A stretch of 64,000 nt of DNA from Haberlea rhodopensis (Eukaryota; Streptophyta; Magnoliopsida; Lamiales; Gesneriaceae), in assembly GCA_907163345.1 (NCBI GenBank), contig CAJQUN010000474.1, positions 1-64,000 on the forward strand, written 5' to 3'. Position 1 is the stretch's first letter; each line of letters opens with the position of its first letter. Positions 63,129-64,000 of the stretch are shown here, in pieces. A program made the position numbers and the translations under genes. Under the pieces are notes generated by a model. The model was not told where the DNA came from and did no database searches. It saw nothing but the letters and a program-made list of their open reading frames with translations.

Positions 63129-64000
63129 TCATATCGAAACTAAACATAAAAACATACCAGAGAATAGTTCCGGATAGTGTTGCACCATATGCCGTTCCGT
63201 CTCCCACGTAGCCTTCTCGACACCCCGACGATCCCACTGAACTTTGACCATCGGTATAACTTTACTTCGTAGTCTGCGATCCTCTCGATCCAGAATTCTG
63301 ATTGGTCGTTCAACGTAGGACACATCTGAGTCTAACTGTACTTCAGTAGTCTGTAAGACATGAGACGGGTCTGGCTCATACTTCCTTAACATAGAGACAT
63401 GAAAAACATCGTGTATGCCAGATAAAGATGGCGGTAGAGCCAAACGATAAGCTAATGTACCGATACGCTGTAAAACTTCATATGGCCCAACATACCTCGG
63501 AGATAACTTTCCCCGCATCCTAAAACAAACCACACCCCTGAAGGGCGAGATCTTTAAGAAGACCCTGTCTCCTAACTGGAATTCTAGTGGTCGTCGCCGC
63601 TTATTGGCATAGGCTGCTTGCCTATCCTGGGCCGCTTTCATCTTTTGGCGTATCATCTTAATCTTTTCTTCCATGTCCTTGATCATATCCGGTCCTCCGA
63701 CCGTTTTGCTAGTCAAGTCCTCCCAATACAGCGGTGATCTACATCGTCGTCCATACAGAGCTTCAAAAGGGGCCATTTGAATGCTCGCTTGGTAACTTTT
63801 ATTATAGGAGAACTCCACCAGCGGCACTGAATCCTGTCACAGAGTATCAAACTCCAAAATACATGCCCTCAACATTTCCTCGAGCGTCTGAATGGTACGC
63901 TCTGTTTGGCCGTCTGTCTGAGGGCGATAGGTCGTACACAGTCTTACCTCTTTGCCCAAAGCTGTCTGGAGACCCTCCCAGAAATGTGAAGTGAACCTTG
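63129..64000 (-). pseudogene. pol: Gypsy-3 integrase C-terminal half with chromodomain, one nonsense codon
   Basis: Partial at the right edge. Reading leftwards from 64000: integrase core motifs (RFTSHFWEGLQTALG, PQTDGQTER with the catalytic Glu), a TGA at 63839-63837 in frame, then PLVEFSYNKSYQ, EALYGRRCRSPLYW, a C-terminal domain (GDRVFLKISPFRGV, KLSPRYVGPYEV, HDVFHVSMLRKY) and a chromodomain-like end (RPIRILDREDRRLRSK, VKVQWDRRGVEKATWE, HYPELF). The stop is at 63131-63129. Chromodomains of this type steer insertion to heterochromatin. Apart from the TGA, no other break is visible. Confidence 0.92.

Larger units (their letters stand above)
60489..64000 (-). mobile_element. Ty3/gypsy element 3, minus strand, runs off the right edge
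   Basis: Same family as gypsy-1 and -2. Visible in minus-strand order from the right edge: integrase core, integrase C-terminus and chromodomain, hairpin, polypurine tract (63092-63082), 3' LTR (63081-60489). Inserted into the gypsy-2 LTR fragment. The five bases before it are AAACT (60484-60488), so the far end should be followed by AAACT and then by the remainder of the gypsy-2 LTR. Confidence 0.92.

Overview
The window reads as plant nuclear heterochromatin, probably from a eudicot (inferred from retrotransposon lineages and style; the species cannot be named from sequence alone). I see no host gene, tRNA, rRNA or CRISPR. About 36 kb is a tandem satellite with a monomer of about 161 bp. 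The other 28 kb is LTR retrotransposons inserted into the satellite and into each other.

Layout. 1-13653: satellite, about 85 monomers. 13654-33637: a Ty1/copia element (plus strand) of the SIRE/Maximus type, with a 1269-bp 5' LTR, gag, a broken pol, an extra third ORF after pol, and a 3' LTR whose end is lost. Its gag is split by a complete Ty3/gypsy chromovirus-like element (16411-24317) flanked by a 5-bp target-site duplication GCTTG. 33643-55956: satellite in the same orientation, about 139 monomers, containing a head-to-tail duplication of 8855 bp (exactly 55 x 161). 55957-60488: a second gypsy element of the same family, cut off inside reverse transcriptase and joined to a piece of its own LTR. 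60489-64000: a third gypsy element on the minus strand, inserted into that LTR piece; its 3' LTR and the end of its integrase/chromodomain are in the window and the rest lies beyond the right edge.

Order of events (inferred): satellite first; copia and gypsy-2 inserted into it; gypsy-1 inserted into copia and gypsy-3 into gypsy-2. Paired LTRs differ by only about 1-1.5 %, so the copia and gypsy-1 insertions are young, yet every coding region is broken somewhere.

Most unusual signal. The three gypsy LTRs, otherwise quite diverged, carry the same architecture of eight CGATCGATCG palindromes in a 2+4+2 arrangement, with about 21 bp between neighbours and about 41-53 bp between groups. Two of them also carry an array of short inverted repeats around a constant GGTAAGATGCC-like core whose arms co-vary (GGG/CCC, GTGG/CCAC, ATGG/CCAT). 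Both arrays lie within what look like two introns inside the LTR, separated by a conserved block of 65-68 bp. The family is thus a candidate for an undescribed regulatory or RNA-structure module.
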